A stretch of DNA of 64,000 nt from NCBI RefSeq assembly GCF_900156625.1, contig NZ_FTOB01000009.1, positions 1 to 64,000 of the forward strand, written 5' to 3'. The notes beneath the pieces were generated by a model. The model was not told the DNA's origin. It saw only the letters and a list, made by a program, of their open reading frames with translations, and ran no database searches. Below are positions 19,321-30,700 of the stretch, one piece after another. The translations under genes and the position numbers were made by a program. This stretch comes from Zobellia uliginosa. GTDB lineage: Bacteria; Bacteroidota; Bacteroidia; Flavobacteriales; Flavobacteriaceae. Numbering within the stretch: the first letter of the stretch is position 1; the number at the start of each line of letters is the position of its first letter.

Positions 19321-22170
19321 TTAAAACTTCATTCTTGCCCCAAAAGAGAAATAGCGGAACATTGGATCAAAACCTAGCTGTAATTCCCTAATATCTTTAT
19401 TTTTTGAAAATTCCGCCAAATTAGACACTGAAGTAAAAAGATTGATATCCTTCATATTCAATTTGTCTACCAATTGGGAAGGCAGATCGAATGTTAACTG
19501 TACTCGCTGTATCCTGAAGTTGTCATTACTGTACAACCAATAGGTAGAGGTCTTATCAAAATTGTTTGTATTACCAATGGAAGATAGTCTTGGGAACGTA
19601 GCTGTGTCAGCCGTAGCTTCGGTCCACCTACCCTTTACCACTTCGGAGTACTTCGCGTCTCCCTGTGGTCTGTAATAGTCTCCTGACAAAATGCCGTCCC
19701 TACCTACTTCCGCAGTAAAGAGTGCGAACAACGTAAATGCCTTGTAAGACCACGTAAAATCAGACCCAAAACTCCAAGGCGCTCCGTACAATCCAATTTG
19801 CACCATGTCTTGATCGTTTATGACATCGTCCCCATTTTGGTTCTTATATTTAATATCACCAGGTCGTACCGTACCGTATTGTGTGGGCAAGTCGCCTTTT
19901 AACGTACCGTCTTCATTAAAATCGTCCACACCGAACAATCCTAAAGACTCCAGACCCCAGATGGCATCTACAGGAGTGCCTTTTCTATTTTGATATTCGT
20001 CTTCATAAATCTCATCTACCTTTGTTCTTTTTGATTTGGTGTACAACGCCCTAGCCCCTATATCAAAAGTAGAGTTCTCCGTTTTTGTGTGATAATTTAC
20101 ACCGACCTCAAAACCTGAATACTGATCCTCGTTAAAGTTGCTGTAAGGTCTAAACGAGCTATAATAATCAGGATATAACGTTGAAGCCCTAATTACTTTT
20201 TCTCCCATGATCGATTGAAAAACATTGGCCTCTAACCAAATCTTTTTAAACATCAAGGCTTCAAAACCTAAGGTGTAATCCGTTCTTTTCTCGAAATCCA
20301 AACCTAAATTCTGACCCCTTAAGATTTTTGTAGATGCATTGTAGTAACCAGCACCATTGGTGTCTCCCCAATTGTATCCCCCTCCGTTTTGCTCATAAAT
20401 AGCATCGTACAGAAAATAATCTTGAATACCTAGGTCTGTATATATCACACCAACGGATGATCTTATCTTCAGATAATCTAACCAAGACGATTCTTTTAAG
20501 GAGGACTCTTCCGACAATACATATGCCAAGCCCAAGGACGGGGCAAATTTACCCCTATTGCCGTCGGCCAATTTTACGGAGTTCACGTAGGCCCCGCTTA
20601 GATTGGCGTATAACTTTTTCTTGTAATTGTAATTAAGGCTAAGCGCTACATGGCTGTTTTTAGCGGACTGTTTTTCATCCTTCACATAGGTATTATTGGC
20701 AAAGCCGATTAGTGATGCATCGATGAAGTGGTTGTCCTTAATTTGTTTTTCATAGTTCAACAGACCATAAAAACCATACCTGATGGCAAAAACGTTGGTG
20801 TTTACACTTTCTACCTGGTCCTTAAGGTCATTATCCCTTACGTTGACCAAATCGACAATTTTATTTTGATCGTTCCAAGTGGGTTGATACACCGCATACT
20901 CGTTCTGAACACTTAAGTTATATATGTTGTAAAAATCAAAACTCACATAACTCTTTGCTGACAGCCCTTTGGTAATGGCACTCAAGTCAAAATCTATGGC
21001 ATTGTTCACCTGGCTCATACGGGTCATGTTCGTTTGGTAGCCACCTGCATAAATACTAGCTATGGCTCCCCCGTTATACACTTGGTTCCCCCCAAGAAGG
21101 AAGCCATCATACTGGTTGGCCGCATCAACAATACCTCGTAATTCAGGATTTGCCGAAAAGTCTATCTCACTTATGGGCAATAATGGGGAATATAAGTTAG
21201 GTCTAATAAGGCCGCCCGAGGCGTAAATATTACTAAGCGATGTTTTATTCTTATCGATAATAGCCACAACATCTAAGCTACTTTTGATCCAATCGTTTAC
21301 TTTAAAATCTATATTCCCCCGTACATTGAACCGTTTGGCCCCTTTGTCATTTTCAGGGTTTACCGACTGAAAACTACCGTCTGACTTAAACCCTAAATTG
21401 ATATAGAACTTGGTATTTTCAGAGCCGCCTGAAAAATCTGCGGTGACATTGGAATAAGGGGTTAATGGATTAAAGTTTCCGTCATTATAAAAATCAACAT
21501 TTGGGTATCTGTACGGGTTGACACCACTTCTGTGGTTTTCTATTTGTTCCGCAGAATATAGTTCGCCCAGACCGTCATTGGCACGAGCCTCGTTAAAATA
21601 TTCCATATAATCTGCCGAGTTCAAATAATTGGGCATACTAATGGGCAACCTTACCCCTGTACTGGCACTAATATTAAACTGTTTTTGAGTAGAGCCTCGT
21701 TTTGTGGTGACCACTATGACCCCGTTTCTGGCCATGGAACCATAGAGGGCGGAAACATTTGCATCTTTTAATATGGTTATCTCCTCTATTTCCTCCATAT
21801 TCAATAGGTCGATACTACGACCCGGGATGCCGTCAACCACGATCAAGGCCTCTCCTAATCCGCGGACACTGCTACCACCCGATAAACCCGTTAGTCTTCC
21901 CCCAAGGGCATCGCGTACCCATTGCGTTGTATCATACTTTAAAAAGTCACCCGGTTTTACGGTAGACGAAGACCCTACAATATCTTGTTTTTCCGCGGTG
22001 TGGAAACCTAAGTTTATATCTTCATTTAAATAGGACTCCAACCCATTAGATGCGTTCTCTAAAATAACCGTACTGGTCGAATCTATTGTTTGCGCCGTTA
22101 CCGATAGGCTGCATAGCATACAGAGGGATCCACCGAGCAGGAGTTTTGTAAGTATATTCAATCGTATCAT
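19321..22170 (-). CDS. Short SusC/RagA-family transporter lacking the regulatory-like N-terminal domain
   Basis: At 949 residues this transporter is about 100 shorter than its partner SusC at 24028. After a signal peptide (about 1-26) it has no carboxypeptidase-regulatory-like domain and goes directly to the plug. The usual DEVVVVGYG box is replaced by a degenerate segment EDINLGFHTAEKQDIVGS. The plug landmarks remain (ALIVVDGIPGR, ILKDANVSALYGSMARNGVIVVTTKRG) and the barrel ends in Phe (GARMKF). It is transcribed 37 bases after the upstream SusD and pairs with the next SusD. How it contacts TonB without the standard box is open; a divergent box is the likely answer. Confidence 0.92.
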   Translation of the reverse strand: MIRLNILTKLLLGGSLCMLCSLSVTAQTIDSTSTVILENASNGLESYLNEDINLGFHTAEKQDIVGSSSTVKPGDFLKYDTTQWVRDALGGRLTGLSGGSSVRGLGEALIVVDGIPGRSIDLLNMEEIEEITILKDANVSALYGSMARNGVIVVTTKRGSTQKQFNISASTGVRLPISMPNYLNSADYMEYFNEARANDGLGELYSAEQIENHRSGVNPYRYPNVDFYNDGNFNPLTPYSNVTADFSGGSENTKFYINLGFKSDGSFQSVNPENDKGAKRFNVRGNIDFKVNDWIKSSLDVVAIIDKNKTSLSNIYASGGLIRPNLYSPLLPISEIDFSANPELRGIVDAANQYDGFLLGGNQVYNGGAIASIYAGGYQTNMTRMSQVNNAIDFDLSAITKGLSAKSYVSFDFYNIYNLSVQNEYAVYQPTWNDQNKIVDLVNVRDNDLKDQVESVNTNVFAIRYGFYGLLNYEKQIKDNHFIDASLIGFANNTYVKDEKQSAKNSHVALSLNYNYKKKLYANLSGAYVNSVKLADGNRGKFAPSLGLAYVLSEESSLKESSWLDYLKIRSSVGVIYTDLGIQDYFLYDAIYEQNGGGYNWGDTNGAGYYNASTKILRGQNLGLDFEKRTDYTLGFEALMFKKIWLEANVFQSIMGEKVIRASTLYPDYYSSFRPYSNFNEDQYSGFEVGVNYHTKTENSTFDIGARALYTKSKRTKVDEIYEDEYQNRKGTPVDAIWGLESLGLFGVDDFNEDGTLKGDLPTQYGTVRPGDIKYKNQNGDDVINDQDMVQIGLYGAPWSFGSDFTWSYKAFTLFALFTAEVGRDGILSGDYYRPQGDAKYSEVVKGRWTEATADTATFPRLSSIGNTNNFDKTSTYWLYSNDNFRIQRVQLTFDLPSQLVDKLNMKDINLFTSVSNLAEFSKNKDIRELQLGFDPMFRYFSFGARMKF

Positions 22171-22207
22171 AAAATATGGTATTGTCTAGTGGTGAAAACA
22201 GTTTTAA

Positions 22208-24016
22208 TTACCAACCTGGGTTTTGTGGGAAACCTTCATATATTTCTGTATCGTTTTTAGGGAAGGGCAACCAATAGTGCTTATCCTCAAAAACCTTGGT
22301 TCTTAAGACCCTTTCTACAAAATTTATGGGTTTGCCTTCGGCATTCCGGTCAAAAATTATCTCAGTTTTAAGCTTGTACTTTTCTTGAGTTCCCAATTTC
22401 CATCTTCTAATATCCATCCAACGATGAGATTCATAGGATAGTTCTACCGCCCGTTCCCGACGTATTTCATCCATAAAAGCGCTATCGCTGGTAAGGTATT
22501 CAGGCCGCACGTTTAAACTACCGTCGGGCACTGCCCTTTCTCTAATTTTGTTAATGGCATCAAGTGCCGATAGTTCAAAACCTTGTGGTTTTCCATTGAT
22601 TCCATAAGCCACCAAGGCTGCTTCGGCATACATTAAGTACACATCCGTTAATCGTACGTGCAGACGCCATGCAAATACCCCTTGATTATCGAAGTTGTTA
22701 AATCCTATAGGAAACCATTTTTTAGCAACGTAACCCGTTCTTGTTCCATTTCCTTTGTTGGGATAGCGGTGTGCGCCTTCCCTAAAGAATTGGGCATAAC
22801 GATGCACCTCGTTTTCGCCGGTAGCGGCACCAAGGTTCTCTACCATTTGGTCCCCATCCAAAACAATCCATTTGTACAGCCTTGGATCTCTATTCTCCCA
22901 AGGATTGGCCGGGTCGTATAACGGACTATCTTCACAGGACAAGCCATCACTCATCCCAAAATTGTCTTCAATATAATTATGGGTAGGAAACGAAGCGAGG
23001 TTATTTTGACCAATTGCCCCCAACTGCCAGTTGGTCGATAGAAAATTTTGAAACCAGCCAACAGAACCTGCCTGACTAAAAATATATTCCGAAGAATAAG
23101 GGTATCTCCCCTGCGTAGAATAGAAAACACTTTCATATTCGTCCCAAGGCGTCAAACTATATCTTGACATTTTAAGAACCTCTGCAAAGGTATCCGCCGC
23201 GCGCTTTGCCAATTCTTTATCATAGTCATAGGTACTACTGCTATTTTGCATGAGCGGACTGGCCGCATACAGAAGGTTCTTTGCTTTTAAGGACAAGGCC
23301 GCCCCTTTTGTAAGCCTGAACATATTCTCTCCTCTCGATTTTAGTCCGGGCTCAAAATCAGGGTCGTCCCAATCAACCGGTAACAGATCGACAGCTCTTT
23401 GAAAATCTTCGTCTATCTTAAGTGCGGTTTCCGACCATTCCGCCGGTCTTTCCAATTTCCAATCATCATCAAGAACACGGTCTATATATGGAATACTTCC
23501 CCAAAACTTCATGATTTCATGGTGAAAAAATGCCCTAAAAAAATAAGCTTGCCCCAAAATCACATCTTTCTCTACCTGGTTGGCCCCCGTCATTAGACTA
23601 TCCGCATCGGCAATAACAATATTTGATTTACGAATACCGGCCCAACTGCTCGGCCATAATTTAGCCCTGTCAAAAGGCAGTTCCGCATTGGTATTGGTGG
23701 GTCCGTCAAACATACTTCCCGGACCACTTCTTTGCCATTCCCAGTATCTTCCTTCATCAATGGCATAATCAAATTGCCAGGTATCAATACCCACGGCATC
23801 TTCAGCATAACAATGAAAATGTTGCCAGTGTGCGGCCGTACTGTAATCTACGATCATGGCGTACATTTCTTCTACAAAGCCTTGGGCACTATCAAAGTTT
23901 TTAAAGACTTCTTCTTCCGTGAGTTCTGTCTCTATTGATTTATCTAGGTAATCTTCACAAGAGGCGAATATTCCCAGAAAACATATTCCTAATACCAGTT
24001 TGAATATCTTACGCAT
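22208..24016 (-). CDS. SusD/RagB-family lipoprotein (first pair of the locus)
   Basis: This 602-residue protein has a lipobox at Cys20 followed by EDYLDKSIETELTEEEVF, the typical SusD opening. The helical core includes QAYFFRAFFHHEIMKFWGSIPY and the C-terminal RRERAVELSYESHRWMDIRRWKLG signature. It begins 11 bases after the SusC stop. It should bind the PUL glycan at the surface and lid the SusC barrel. The N-terminal part is rich in Trp/Tyr, consistent with sugar stacking, but no binding residue can be named with confidence. Confidence 0.95.
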   Translation of the reverse strand: MRKIFKLVLGICFLGIFASCEDYLDKSIETELTEEEVFKNFDSAQGFVEEMYAMIVDYSTAAHWQHFHCYAEDAVGIDTWQFDYAIDEGRYWEWQRSGPGSMFDGPTNTNAELPFDRAKLWPSSWAGIRKSNIVIADADSLMTGANQVEKDVILGQAYFFRAFFHHEIMKFWGSIPYIDRVLDDDWKLERPAEWSETALKIDEDFQRAVDLLPVDWDDPDFEPGLKSRGENMFRLTKGAALSLKAKNLLYAASPLMQNSSSTYDYDKELAKRAADTFAEVLKMSRYSLTPWDEYESVFYSTQGRYPYSSEYIFSQAGSVGWFQNFLSTNWQLGAIGQNNLASFPTHNYIEDNFGMSDGLSCEDSPLYDPANPWENRDPRLYKWIVLDGDQMVENLGAATGENEVHRYAQFFREGAHRYPNKGNGTRTGYVAKKWFPIGFNNFDNQGVFAWRLHVRLTDVYLMYAEAALVAYGINGKPQGFELSALDAINKIRERAVPDGSLNVRPEYLTSDSAFMDEIRRERAVELSYESHRWMDIRRWKLGTQEKYKLKTEIIFDRNAEGKPINFVERVLRTKVFEDKHYWLPFPKNDTEIYEGFPQNPGW

Positions 24017-24027
24017 TGTCTACTATA

Positions 24028-27000
24028 TTAAAAGTTAATGTTTAGCCCTATGTTATATCTTTTGAACGTAGGGTAATCACCTCTATATTCAGAGGCCGTT
24101 GAACCTGTATTATCCTGTCTATCGTCAGGTAAGTCTGACCAGTATGCCAAGTCGTTACCACTAACATAAACCTTATAACTACTTCCCTTCCCGGTTTTAA
24201 AAGTGTAGGCCAACTCAATATTTTTAAGTCGAACGAAAGAAGCATCATACCAGTTTCTATACGGGTCGGTGCCCCCACCTGTACCCAGCCAAGCTGGAAG
24301 TACTTCCTCGCCATCGGGGTTATCTACACTCCAATAATCGGATTTGTACTCAAAGAAAAGCGGGGTCTCGAGCATGAACGTCCTATCCGTAAAGTTTTTG
24401 GTAGCATTGTTCACCCCATAAAATTGTACCATAAAGGAAAAGTTCTTATACCCGGTTCCCAAGGTGAGGTTATAGGTGTTCTGTGGCCTTACGGTATAAC
24501 CAAAAGGAACTGCATCATCACTGTTTACAACCCCATCACCGTTATAATCTATTTCATCATAATAGCCAGGGCGTCTGGTTTCTTGACTGTTCTCTTGAGG
24601 AGTCGCACCGTAGACATCATCCCAAGATTGTAACATATCGCCCCTGATGTTGACCCTGGGCTGCCCAATGGCGAACCCTTCTTCCTTTTGATAACTTTGC
24701 TTTAAAAGGGGATCTTCTTTATAGATGATTTCGTCCCTTGCCTTGGTATAAGCGAAATTCGACCATATGTCCCAATTTTGCGTCAACTGCTTTTTATAGT
24801 CCAAGGATATCTCAATTCCTTCCACCCTTGTCTCCCCAATGTTAAAATCAGCAGGTTGGAAGCCGAAGAAGCTGGGAACACTTCGGGAATCGGCCGGAAC
24901 GATGATATCGTGACGGTCTTCCTTAAAAAGGTCTACCTCTAAGGAAAGGCTGTTTTTAAGCACCGATAGTTCGAAACCTATATTGGCCTTTTCCGATGTT
25001 TCCCATTGCAAATTGGGGTTACCGATAATACTTTCCATTCTAAAGGTATATGGCGAACGCGTTCCGTAGGGACTCACGTTGTTCAAAAATGCACTACCGC
25101 CACTAGACCATTGCGAAAGGTAGGCCCATCTTTCACCGGCACTATCATCACCGACAACTCCGTAAGACCCCCTAATTTTAAACTTGTCCAACCAAGTCGC
25201 CGATTCCATAAAAGGCTCATTGCTCACCATCCAACCCAAGGCTACGGAAGGGAAAAGCTCAAATTTATAACCCGGCCCATATTTTTCAGACCCGTTGTAG
25301 GCACCGTTTACATCAATAAAATAACGTCCGTCATAGTTGTATGTAGCCCGGGCCACCCAGTCCTCACGATATCTGGGAAACATGCTGCCTATGGCATATT
25401 CTTCCCTGTTCATCAACATCAATATGGTGGTATTGTGCTTCTCTGCAAACGTTCTGTTATAGTTGAATGAAAGCTGATAGAACAACCTTCTGCTCGTTTC
25501 CCAATCTTGTATGGTAAGTCCGTTACGTTCCCAAGGATTCAGGACGAAATCGAATTGATTCGTACCAACCGGCGAAACCAACTGTTCAGACCCGTCTTGG
25601 TCGTAAATTTTATAAACTACGTTATCCAGACCTCCAGGATTCTCTTCTACAACTCCGCCCCCTCCTCTAAAATTATTGTCATAAGACAGGCGGCCCGTAA
25701 AACTCAAACCCTTAAGAAGGAAGTCCAGTTTCTGGTCTAGGACGAAATCACTGTTCACCTGTACCCTATGGTTTTTTGTAAAACCTTTTGCCGTTAGTAT
25801 TACGGCAGGGTTGCTCAATTCAAAATTTTCAGTAATGGCCCTACCGTAGGTACCATCTTCATAAATAGGGGTGTATAGGTTTGGTGCCAATGAATAGATA
25901 CTGCTGTACAATAGTTGCGGATCTGCTTGGTTTGAATTCTGAAGACCGTAGTAACCCGACAAGTTAACCGACAAGCGTGTTGTAGGCGTAATATCAAAAT
26001 CTATGTTACTTCTATAATTGAATCTATCATAGTTGAAATTGGGCGTATAATCGCGTCCGTTATTAAAACTACCCGCATCAAAAATATCGCCTACATGCTG
26101 ATACGAAAGTGCACCAAAATATTTAACCGACTTTGTTCCTCCCGCTACGGAAAAATTCAATCTATAATCTGTCGCAAAATCCTTTTGCATAACATCTACC
26201 CAATCTACATCTGGATAGATACTTCTTTCCAAATCGTTGGCCGGATTACGGTATTTTTCAATAATATCTACCGGGGTGTAATTTCTCCAAGCCTCTTCCC
26301 GAACGGGAACCGTTCTTTCAATGGCCTCATTGGCCACCATTAAACTATTATAGGAATCATATTTTTCAGGAATTCTGGAAAGGGTCTTTATGGCGGAACT
26401 GGCCGTAAGTGAAAGTTGGGCCTTTCCCTCCTTCCCCCTTTTGGTCGTAATCAATATTACACCGTTGGCCCCTTTTACACCGAATACCGCAGTTGCCGAG
26501 GCATCTTTTAAAACGGACAGGCTTTCTATATCTCCCGAATCAATGTCGTTCATGCTCCTTTCAATACCATCTACCAAGATCAAAGGTTGACCTCCGCCGT
26601 TCCAGGAACTTTGGCCTCGGATGAAAATTTGAGGGGATTCATCCCCTGGTCGCCCCGTTGACGACACCGTGGTTACCCCGGGCAAACGCCCTGTTAACGC
26701 TTGACCTACCGTAGATACACCGCCCGATTGCATTAAATCGGCCCCGGAAACCTGTGAAATGGAGCCCACTACACTTTCCTTGGTCTGGGTTCCGTAACCT
26801 ACAACGACCACTTCATCAAGTTCAGACGCCTCAACCACCATAAATACATCGATTTCCGTTCTGGAATTCACTTTGACGGTCTGCTTGGCAAAACCGATAT
26901 AACTGAATACCAAAACCGCGTCTTGGGGAACGTCAATACTGTAATTACCGTCAAAATCGGTCATTACCCCCTTGGTCGTTCCTTGCTGCAATATGCTTGC

Positions 27001-27186
27001 GCCGATAATGGGCAGCCCCGTATCGGCTTCAGATACATTTCCACTTACCGTAATAAGTTCTTGCTGATACTCATTTGCCGTAAGTACAATAGGGAAAAAC
27101 AAAATAAACGCTACCAATAACCTCATCTTCTCAAAAAAATTAAAACAAAATATAGACCGTTTTGTACAAGGAATCCGTTTTTTCAT
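24028..27186 (-). CDS. SusC/RagA-family TonB-dependent transporter (first gene of the two-pair PUL)
   Basis: This 1052-residue transporter has a signal region (a second Met at 21 gives a cleaner leader, MRLLVAFILFFPIVLTA), a carboxypeptidase-regulatory-like domain (about 45-118, with TKGVMTDFDGNYSIDVP), a DEVVVVGYG box at 124-132, a plug (PLILVDGIERS, VLKDASATAVFGVKGANGVILITTKRG) and a barrel ending GLNINF. It opens a minus-strand operon of seven genes down to GH5. The 612 bases upstream hold tandem repeats that are a good binding site for the hybrid two-component regulator encoded next to it. Confidence 0.95.
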   Translation of the reverse strand: MKKRIPCTKRSIFCFNFFEKMRLLVAFILFFPIVLTANEYQQELITVSGNVSEADTGLPIIGASILQQGTTKGVMTDFDGNYSIDVPQDAVLVFSYIGFAKQTVKVNSRTEIDVFMVVEASELDEVVVVGYGTQTKESVVGSISQVSGADLMQSGGVSTVGQALTGRLPGVTTVSSTGRPGDESPQIFIRGQSSWNGGGQPLILVDGIERSMNDIDSGDIESLSVLKDASATAVFGVKGANGVILITTKRGKEGKAQLSLTASSAIKTLSRIPEKYDSYNSLMVANEAIERTVPVREEAWRNYTPVDIIEKYRNPANDLERSIYPDVDWVDVMQKDFATDYRLNFSVAGGTKSVKYFGALSYQHVGDIFDAGSFNNGRDYTPNFNYDRFNYRSNIDFDITPTTRLSVNLSGYYGLQNSNQADPQLLYSSIYSLAPNLYTPIYEDGTYGRAITENFELSNPAVILTAKGFTKNHRVQVNSDFVLDQKLDFLLKGLSFTGRLSYDNNFRGGGGVVEENPGGLDNVVYKIYDQDGSEQLVSPVGTNQFDFVLNPWERNGLTIQDWETSRRLFYQLSFNYNRTFAEKHNTTILMLMNREEYAIGSMFPRYREDWVARATYNYDGRYFIDVNGAYNGSEKYGPGYKFELFPSVALGWMVSNEPFMESATWLDKFKIRGSYGVVGDDSAGERWAYLSQWSSGGSAFLNNVSPYGTRSPYTFRMESIIGNPNLQWETSEKANIGFELSVLKNSLSLEVDLFKEDRHDIIVPADSRSVPSFFGFQPADFNIGETRVEGIEISLDYKKQLTQNWDIWSNFAYTKARDEIIYKEDPLLKQSYQKEEGFAIGQPRVNIRGDMLQSWDDVYGATPQENSQETRRPGYYDEIDYNGDGVVNSDDAVPFGYTVRPQNTYNLTLGTGYKNFSFMVQFYGVNNATKNFTDRTFMLETPLFFEYKSDYWSVDNPDGEEVLPAWLGTGGGTDPYRNWYDASFVRLKNIELAYTFKTGKGSSYKVYVSGNDLAYWSDLPDDRQDNTGSTASEYRGDYPTFKRYNIGLNINF

Positions 27187-27798
27187 ACCGCTATAGTGTG
27201 GGTTGATATTTTCTTAATAAACTCTATATAATTCTTTAGGAATGTAGTCTCCTGTTTCTCATGACCACCTCTTGAATCCTTACTATCAAGATGATTAGAA
27301 AATGGCAAAAGCGAAAAACTACTTGAAATCATAAATAAATCTTAACCTTTTTTCAAATTCTCTTTTGAGGTTAGGATAATTATGAATTCGATGTTGTAAA
27401 TGTTAAAAAAAAATTAAATAAATAAAAACAGGGATGATGCCGCTTCACTCCGATTTGTTGCAATTATTCTTCATTTGGCGCATATTGCAACATTTGTAAG
27501 AATTCATGCAACATTCGTAAAATGGCAAAAGAATCAACAACACAATCTGTGCTCTCGATTCAAAAAAATTTGCGCTAGGGCTTTCTTTACATAACGGAAC
27601 AGCAAGCTTTTCTTACTATAGGAAGTCGCTTTTACCTATATCCAACCGAAGAATAAACAAAGGAAAGGTATAGCCTGTATAGGCTCAAGGCTAGACAGGG
27701 AAAGCATCTAACTTCCCGATAAACGTAGCGTATTACATCAGGGTAGGTCAACAGTAGAGTACGGCCCATAGCTCGCCTCATAGACGATAAGCCACAAA
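27187..27798. promoter_or_regulatory. PUL promoter region between SusC and the hybrid regulator
   Basis: This 612-base AT-rich stretch separates the end of the hybrid two-component gene from the start of SusC; both run on the minus strand. It carries an exact-spaced pair of 14-base direct repeats and an inverted copy (listed separately). No protein-like reading frame is seen. It should hold the PUL promoter; I could not fix its -7 element. Confidence 0.6.
27456..27520. repeat. 21-bp-spaced direct repeats plus an inverted half-site: candidate regulator operator
   Basis: TGCAACATTTGTAA (27486-27499) recurs as TGCAACATTCGTAA (27507-27520), 13 of 14 bases identical, with starts 21 bases apart (two helical turns). 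An inverted copy of the core, TGTTGCAAT (27456-27464), pairs with ATTGCAACA (27484-27492). AraC-type domains of hybrid two-component regulators commonly bind direct repeats of this spacing, and such a regulator is encoded next door. Confidence 0.65.
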
Positions 27799-30700
27799 CT
27801 AAGCCTTCTGCCCCTTTACTTCCGTTGGGGAAATTCCGAAGTAGTCTTTAAATCGCTGGGTAAAATACGTAGTAGATGAAATACCGACCTTAGCACAGAC
27901 ATCGGTCATGTCGGTATTGCCATTTTCTATAAGCTTCTTGGCCTTTTGAAGCCTTTGGTTTCTTATAAACTCATTTGCCGTTTGGTTGGTAAGTGCCTTT
28001 GTCTTTCTATACAACTGGCTTCTACTAAGGTTCAAATGCGAGGCCAAAGACTCGACCCCTAGGTTGGAACTGGTCATATTATCATGAATGTAATTGATGG
28101 CCTTTTCAACAAAAGCCTTGTCCAAAGATGTGATACTGGTATCATCTTGAATCTCACCCATAGACTTAAAATACTTCTTATAGATGACCTCCCTACTATG
28201 GATCAGTTGTTCAAGATGCCGGCGTACCAATTTCATCTCAAAAGGTTTTCCCAAGTATACATCGGCCCCCATTCCGATACCTGATATTTTGTCATCGACC
28301 CGTGCTTTCGCCGTCAGCATCATTATGGGGATATGACTGGTTTTTACATCTGTCCGTATGGCTTCACAAAATTTGAATCCGTCCATTTCCGGCATGACCA
28401 CGTCGGTTATGATCACATCGGGAAGCATTTCCGTGGCCAAACCTAAACCTTCGGTGCCATTCTTGGCCACCAAGACCTTATACTGGCCCTTAAACTCGTT
28501 TTTTAGATAATTCCTCAGTTCTGAATCGTCTTCTACGATCAATAAGGTTTTTGCCGTTTTACTGACCCGAACAGGCGGTTTTGGTTCTTGGTAGGAACTC
28601 GATTTGATCAAATTTTGTTTGAAGGATGCCAGTTCACTACCCTCGGTGATTATTTCCGAATCTTTAAAATGTTTGTTCCCCGAAGGAAAAACGACTTTAA
28701 AGACGGTTCCTTTTCCTAATTCGCTTTGAACAACAACCTTACCCTTGTGCAGTTTCACAAAGCTATGGACGAGTTCCAAACCGATGCCCGCCCCGCCGTA
28801 ATACCCATTTTTAAATGGTTCGGCCTGGTAAAAACGCTCAAAGAGTTTTTCGAGTTCCCCCTCTTCCAACCCAGGGCCCGTGTCGGACACTGTAAATTCT
28901 ATCTTATCTTTCGCTTGCTTTACAGCTACGTGAACCGTTCCTCCGTCAGGTGTTACCTTGAACGCATTCGAGAGTAGGTTGAACAGAATCTTTTCAAGCA
29001 TACCCCTATCGGCCCATAGCCATACGACGTCTGTATCGGACTCGATCTTTAAATCAATATGATTGGTCAGTGCCTCTTCCTTAAAATGGCCTGAAATCTC
29101 CTTTATAAAAGGAACAAGGTTCAACCTATGGGCACGGACCTTGATTTTATTCGATTCCAATTTACTGAAATCCAACAGTTCATTGATAAGGCGAATAAGG
29201 CGTTCCGCGTTCTTGTAAATCGTTAGGTGTTTGGTTTTTAGCCGACCGTCCCCACTATAGCCTTCTTCGCCCAAAATATCCTTTATAGGGTTGAGGATCA
29301 AGGTAAGGGGAGAACTGAATTCATGGGCTACATTTGTAAAAAACTGTATTCTTTCTTTATGTAATTCTTCTTCCCTCAATCGTTTTTGACGCTCGTTTTC
29401 AACCTGTTGTCTATCTATGATCCGCTTTTTCTCAAATCGTCTTAATAGACCGAGCAAGACCAACACGAGGAGACCATAGCCCAATAGGGCCCAGTTGGTT
29501 TTCCACCAAGGAGGCAGTACCTCTATATGAAGTGTAACCGGTGTTTCGCTCCACACCCCATCATTATTGGCGGCCTTTACCTTAAAAACATAATGCCCGG
29601 CATCTAAATTGGTATAGGTGGCACTTCGGATCTCCCCTACATAATTATAATCATCTTCATAGCCTTCTAAATAATAGGCGTATTGATTTTCTTCAGGTAC
29701 CGTAAAGTTGATGCCCGAATATTCGATAGTAAACACCGACTGCTTACTATTCAACGTAATACTATCCGTTTGAAAGAGCACGTTCTGTAACGGCGACTCA
29801 TTTGTAGAGGGCAGTACGTTCTCGTTGAACAATTTTAAGTTCTTAAGGTAAACCTTCGGTGCGGTTTCCAAGACATTGATACGGCTCGGGTCAAAATAAT
29901 CGATCCCTTCATTGCCCCCAAAATACAATAGCCCTTCTTGATCTTTGTAAACGGCATTTTTATTATAGTCATTGGAAACAAGACCATCATTTTTATTGTA
30001 ATAGGTAAATTCATGGGTTTCCTTATTTAGCTTAGCAATCCCCGAATTACCATCTAACCATAAATTCCCCTGCAAATCGCCAATAATCGCATTAACATTG
30101 GGAATACTTAGCCCATTTGAAGTATTGTACCAGATAGCGGTGTTTTCCGCTGTATTGTACTTTAAAAGTCCTATTCCCCTAGTCCCCCCCCATAAGATAT
30201 TCTTATCATCGGTATATAGCGACACAATATCATAATTGTTATACTCAGAGCCTTCCTCCGTTGACAAAAAATGATTCATTAAGAGCATCTCATAATTGCC
30301 TTCTTTGTTTTGTTTTAATTTGAAGAGACCGTTGGTCGTGGCTACCCACACTATATCTTGGGAATCTACATTGACCTTATTTATATAATTGCCCGCTAGG
30401 CCATGCGATTGAAAGGAAGCATCATTAAAACCGGTAACGCCTTGCGCACCGAGTTTATACGAATACAATCCTTGGTTGAAGGATCCTATCCAAATCCTTC
30501 CTTTTGAATCTTCGGCAAAACTCATTATAGCCCCAGAGCCTTTTCTTTCTATAACTACCGGGAATTTGTAATTGATAAACCTATTTGAACCCTTTTTCAA
30601 AAAAAACAAGCCTTTGTCCCAACTACCGACCCAAATATTCTGTTGGCTATCGATAAATAGCGACTGAATATAATCACTGGTCAAACCTTTATAGACCGAA

